DNA from: Gluconobacter aidae
Lineage (GTDB): Bacteria > Pseudomonadota > Alphaproteobacteria > Acetobacterales > Acetobacteraceae
Length of the DNA stretch: 64,000 nt
Assembly: GCF_009547075.1 (NCBI RefSeq)
Contig: NZ_WIPH01000003.1
Location: 62,001 to 126,000, forward strand
Reading direction: 5' to 3'
Shown: positions 61,306 to 64,000 of the stretch, piece by piece
How positions within the stretch are numbered: position 1 is the first letter of the stretch
Layout: each line of letters opens with the position of its first letter
The notes under the pieces: generated by a model
Seen by the model: the letters and a program-made list of their open reading frames with translations, nothing else
Database searches by the model: none
Told to the model about the DNA's origin: nothing
Position numbers and translations under genes: made by a program

Positions 61306-62487
61306 ATGTCCACTTCCGCCGATCGCAGCCTCACGCCCGGGACCATCGCCATCATCAAGGCGACCATCCCGGCGCTCGAAGCCCATGGCGTGACGATCAC
61401 GTCCGAAATGTACCGCCGCCTGCTGGCCGATCCCGCGATTGCGGAGATGTTCGACCCGACGCACCAGTCCACCGGCACGCAGCCACGGGCGCTGGCCATG
61501 GCCGTGCTGGCCTACGCGAAAAACATCGACAATCTGGGTGTGATGGGCGGTGCGGTCGAACGAATCGCGCAGAAACATGCCAGCCTCGAAATCCAGCCGG
61601 AGCATTATCCGCATGTCGCCACAGCCCTGCTCGGTGCGATTTCGGCTGTTCTGGGGGATGCCGCAACGCCGGAAATCCTTGACGCCTGGGGCAGGGCCTA
61701 CTGGGCGCTGGCGGATATCCTGATCGGCCGCGAGCATCAGCTTTATGACAGCAGCGCCCATGCCGAAGGCGGCTGGAGTGGCTGGCGTCCGTTCCGCATT
61801 GCCCGCGCCGTTCCGGAATGTGCCAATGTCACGTCACTCGAACTGGAACCCGTGGACGGCAAGCCGGTCATCAGCGCCGTTCCGGGGCAGTATCTGGGCG
61901 TTGATCTGGATATTCCGGGACATGGGCGGACGCGCCGCAATTACAGCATCACCTCCACCCCGAACCGCAAGGGCTATCGCATCAGCGTGCGCCATGTCCC
62001 CAACGGTGCCGTTTCGGGCTGGCTGAACAGCGGAAAATGCGAGGGGACGGACGTCCTGCTGTCGCCGCCTGCCGGCAATTTCGTGTTGCCCGAAAAGGTC
62101 GAAGGACCGCTGGCGTTTGTCTGTGCCGGGATCGGCATTACGCCGATGATCGGGATGCTGGAAGCGCTGGCCCAGCCCGGTGTCACAACGCCCGTTCATG
62201 TCGTGCAGATCGCCCATTCCGCGGAGACCGCGCCGTTTGCGGAGCGTCTGGCCGAGCTGTCCGGCAGTTCGGCAGGGCGCATCCGGGTGGTCACGCGCCT
62301 GACGGAGAAAGACGGGCGCCCGACCGCCGCCTGGGTGGCCGGGCAGTTGTCCAACGGAGTCGAGACCTATCTGTGTGGTCCGACAGGCTTCATGCGTGAC
62401 ATGGTGCACGGCCTGCCGACAGCCGGCGTTCCGGCCGGGCGTCTGCGTTACGAGACGTTCGGACCGGATACCGGGGTAACGGACTGA
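61306..62487 (+). CDS. hmp: Flavohemoglobin, nitric oxide dioxygenase
   Basis: 393 residues. Globin domain with Tyr36 (B10, EMYRRLL), proximal His91 (AQKHASLE) and Glu near EHYPHV; FAD domain with RRNYSITS; NAD domain with CAGIGITPMIGML and the C-terminal YLCGPTGFM. Turns NO and oxygen into nitrate with NADH. ATG at 61306. Controlled by NsrR through the operator just upstream. Confidence 0.97.
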   Translation: MSTSADRSLTPGTIAIIKATIPALEAHGVTITSEMYRRLLADPAIAEMFDPTHQSTGTQPRALAMAVLAYAKNIDNLGVMGGAVERIAQKHASLEIQPEHYPHVATALLGAISAVLGDAATPEILDAWGRAYWALADILIGREHQLYDSSAHAEGGWSGWRPFRIARAVPECANVTSLELEPVDGKPVISAVPGQYLGVDLDIPGHGRTRRNYSITSTPNRKGYRISVRHVPNGAVSGWLNSGKCEGTDVLLSPPAGNFVLPEKVEGPLAFVCAGIGITPMIGMLEALAQPGVTTPVHVVQIAHSAETAPFAERLAELSGSSAGRIRVVTRLTEKDGRPTAAWVAGQLSNGVETYLCGPTGFMRDMVHGLPTAGVPAGRLRYETFGPDTGVTD

Positions 62488-62500
62488 CGCAAAGGGCTGA

Positions 62501-63109
62501 TTAAAGCGCGCCGGCCTTCTGTTCCGCATCCGACAGGATGCGGGCACGGTCGGCGCCACCATTCGTGGCCAGACCCTCGGCCTCGATCACGGTGATGTCC
62601 GTGACGCCCATCATGCCGAACACGGCTTTCAGATAGGTCACCTGATGCTCGAAGGCGGCGGCCGGAGAGCCTTCGCCATAAAGACCGCCGCGAGCCACTG
62701 CGAGCACGATCTTCTTGCCCTTTGCGAGACCTTCGATTGCGCCGCCGGACGTGTAGCGGAATGTCTGGCCCGCCACCATGATGCGGTCGATCCAGGATTT
62801 GAGCTGGCTGGGAATCGACAGGTTGTACATCGGCACGCCGATGACGAGGATATCGGCGGCCTTGAAATCCTTCATGGCCCTGGCACTGGCGACCAGTTCA
62901 GGGCGGGCCGACACATCCGGCGTCAGCTCCTTGCCGAGCCAGGACAGGGCCTCGACGTCCAGATGCGGCAGCGGATCGCTGGCGAGATCAAGGGACGTGA
63001 CCTCAAGGGACGGATCCTTTTTGCGGAACTGCGCGACAGCGGCGGCACTGACCTGACGGCTGGCGGAGCTGTCACCGAGGATGCTGGAATCGATGTGGAG
63101 AAGTTTCAT
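62501..63109 (-). CDS. azoR: FMN-dependent NADH:quinone reductase / azoreductase AzoR
   Basis: 202 residues from the ATG at 63109. Flavodoxin-like fold with the N-terminal MKLLHIDSSILGDSSASRQ FMN-phosphate loop, PMYNLSIPSQLKSWIDRI (the flavin ring region) and ARGGLYGEGSP. The enzyme reduces quinones and azo compounds by two-electron transfer. It is divergent from an HxlR-type regulator gene. GGAAAG lies at good spacing. Confidence 0.93.
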   Translation of the reverse strand: MKLLHIDSSILGDSSASRQVSAAAVAQFRKKDPSLEVTSLDLASDPLPHLDVEALSWLGKELTPDVSARPELVASARAMKDFKAADILVIGVPMYNLSIPSQLKSWIDRIMVAGQTFRYTSGGAIEGLAKGKKIVLAVARGGLYGEGSPAAAFEHQVTYLKAVFGMMGVTDITVIEAEGLATNGGADRARILSDAEQKAGAL

Positions 63110-63200
63110 TTTGATCTTTCCGGTTCCTGATCGTAACCAGCACCAGATAAGGAACCTTTGAACCCCGCCGCAAGAAGGCACATTCCGGAGCCATAGGCAC

Positions 63201-63614
63201 ATGGATGTTCGCGTCAGCGAGACCGCTCTTTCCCCACCCTCGCCAGACTGCACGCAGAACAGCGATGCCTGTGCCGTCATCCGCTCCATTCTGGCGCGCA
63301 CGACGGACAAGTGGAGCATCCTGATCGTCAAGTCGCTCGGGCGCGGGCCACACCGTTTCAGCGAACTGCGCCGCGCGATCGACGGGATTTCACAGCGGAT
63401 GCTGACCCTGACCCTGCGCAATCTGGAACGCGATGGCCTCGTGCTGCGGACCGTCACCCCAACGACTCCGCCGCGCGTGGATTATGAGCTGACGACGCTC
63501 GGGGAGTCGCTGTGGACGCTGACCGAAGCCTTTGGTCAGTGGGCGCTGTCCAACCGTCCCGAAATCGAGGCGGCCCGCGCCCGTTTCGATGCCCGGCTTG
63601 AAGCCGATCTCTGA
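63201..63614 (+). CDS. HxlR-family transcriptional regulator
   Basis: 137 residues with the winged-helix HxlR core: CAVIRSILARTTDKWSILIVKSLGRGPHRFSELRRAIDGISQRMLTLTLRNLERDGLV. It has Cys17 and Cys24 near the N-terminus. Such Cys in some relatives (YodB, HypR) sense quinones or aldehydes, and the target here is probably the divergent azoreductase gene. ATG at 63201. The 91-base divergent gap holds the likely operator. Confidence 0.9.
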   Translation: MDVRVSETALSPPSPDCTQNSDACAVIRSILARTTDKWSILIVKSLGRGPHRFSELRRAIDGISQRMLTLTLRNLERDGLVLRTVTPTTPPRVDYELTTLGESLWTLTEAFGQWALSNRPEIEAARARFDARLEADL

Positions 63615-63638
63615 TTTTTCCGTTCTGATGGACCAACC

Positions 63639-64000
63639 ATGACCCAGATTTCCGCTCCCCGTATTGGTATCGCCGGCATTACGGGCCGGCTTGGAACGCT
63701 CTGTGCCGAAGAAGCAGGCAACGCCCTTGTCGGCGGCCTGTCCCGCACCGCAAACGCCCAGCGCAACATCACCACCGATCCCGCCGCACTTGCGAAACGC
63801 TGCGATGTGGTGATCGATGTCAGCCATGCTTCGACCGTCCCGGCTCATGCGGCAGCTTTCGCACAGGCCGGATGCGCGTGGGTTCTGGGAACCACGGGAC
63901 TCGATCAGGGCGCGCAGGACGCCGTGAACGCGGCGGCGCAGCATATTCCCGTTCTTCAGGCCGCCAATTTCTCCCCGGCGCTGACGCTGTTTCTGGAACT
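63639..64000 (+). CDS. dapB: 4-hydroxy-tetrahydrodipicolinate reductase, 3' end cut
   Basis: Starts at ATG 63639 and continues past the window (120 codons seen). IGIAGITGRLG is the NAD(P)-binding loop; DVVIDVSHASTVPAHAAAF and VLGTTGLD and PVLQAANFSPALTLF are DapB signatures (DVS, GTTGL and AANFS). It works in lysine and diaminopimelate synthesis for peptidoglycan. Starts 25 bases after the HxlR gene. Confidence 0.95.
   Translation, partial: MTQISAPRIGIAGITGRLGTLCAEEAGNALVGGLSRTANAQRNITTDPAALAKRCDVVIDVSHASTVPAHAAAFAQAGCAWVLGTTGLDQGAQDAVNAAAQHIPVLQAANFSPALTLFLE

Overview
The window is a gene-dense, high-GC stretch of an acetic acid bacterium (Acetobacteraceae), most likely Gluconobacter or a close relative. 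The indicators are a membrane PQQ-dependent polyol dehydrogenase with its small hydrophobic subunit (sldA/sldB type), a cytoplasmic polyol (mannitol-type) dehydrogenase, a sugar/H+ symporter, and a PTS phosphorelay with no visible sugar-specific IIB/IIC permease. I saw no rRNA, tRNA, CRISPR array or intact insertion sequence. Both edges cut genes: a repeat-rich exported protein at the left and dapB at the right.

Layout. 1-5.1 kb (minus): an exported 18-residue-repeat protein, two paralogous small membrane proteins, a sugar symporter, a class-3-type L-asparaginase, an unknown protein and a Zur-like regulator. 5.1-9.2 kb (minus): ptsI, ptsH, a mannose-type EIIA, rapZ and a short hprK, i.e. the alphaproteobacterial regulatory PTS. 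9.3-10.2 kb (plus): a RidA-like protein and a UrcA-family protein behind a sigma-54-like promoter. 10.4-13.0 kb (minus): a ChvI/ChvG-type two-component system. 13.2-18.7 kb (plus): grpE, two glycosyltransferases, thrS and infC, the last apparently starting at AUA. 18.7-25.2 kb (minus): a TPR-glycosyltransferase and an envelope-stress-like cluster (HtrA protease, lipoproteins, OmpR/EnvZ-like pair, SIMPL protein). 25.3-31.8 kb (minus): hrpB, nitroreductase, apt, a lone receiver protein, a drug-efflux-like MFS protein and a TVP38-type membrane protein. 31.9-33.2 kb (plus): a PadR-type regulator with an Arg/Gly-rich N-terminus, behind two palindromes, then an orphan gene.

33.4-41.4 kb is a visibly AT-richer accessory block for cell-surface carbohydrate: a fatty-acid-hydroxylase-like protein coupled to a glycosyltransferase, a second glycosyltransferase, KpsS- and KpsC-like proteins, and an LTA-synthase/sulfatase-fold phosphotransferase. 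41.5-52.2 kb returns to ordinary composition: Nudix hydrolase, dinB, lipoprotein, MFS, LOG protein, free-Met-sulfoxide reductase, mannitol-type dehydrogenase, murA, dcd, DMT transporter, a small protein and a glycosyltransferase. 52.4-56.3 kb (minus): sldA, sldB and a large lipoprotein. 56.6-59.8 kb (plus): dnaK-dnaJ behind a heat-shock-like promoter. 59.8-64 kb: shikimate dehydrogenase, nsrR and hmp with a clear NsrR site between them, azoreductase with a divergent HxlR regulator, and the start of dapB.

The signals most worth following are: two copies of an about 78-bp structured repeat (27797-27874 and 47913-47990); the AUA start of infC; the PadR-like regulator with tandem palindromes; the capsule-type island with a shortened KpsC; and the sigma-54-like promoter of the UrcA gene. 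I found no clear defence system or wholly novel multi-gene machine.
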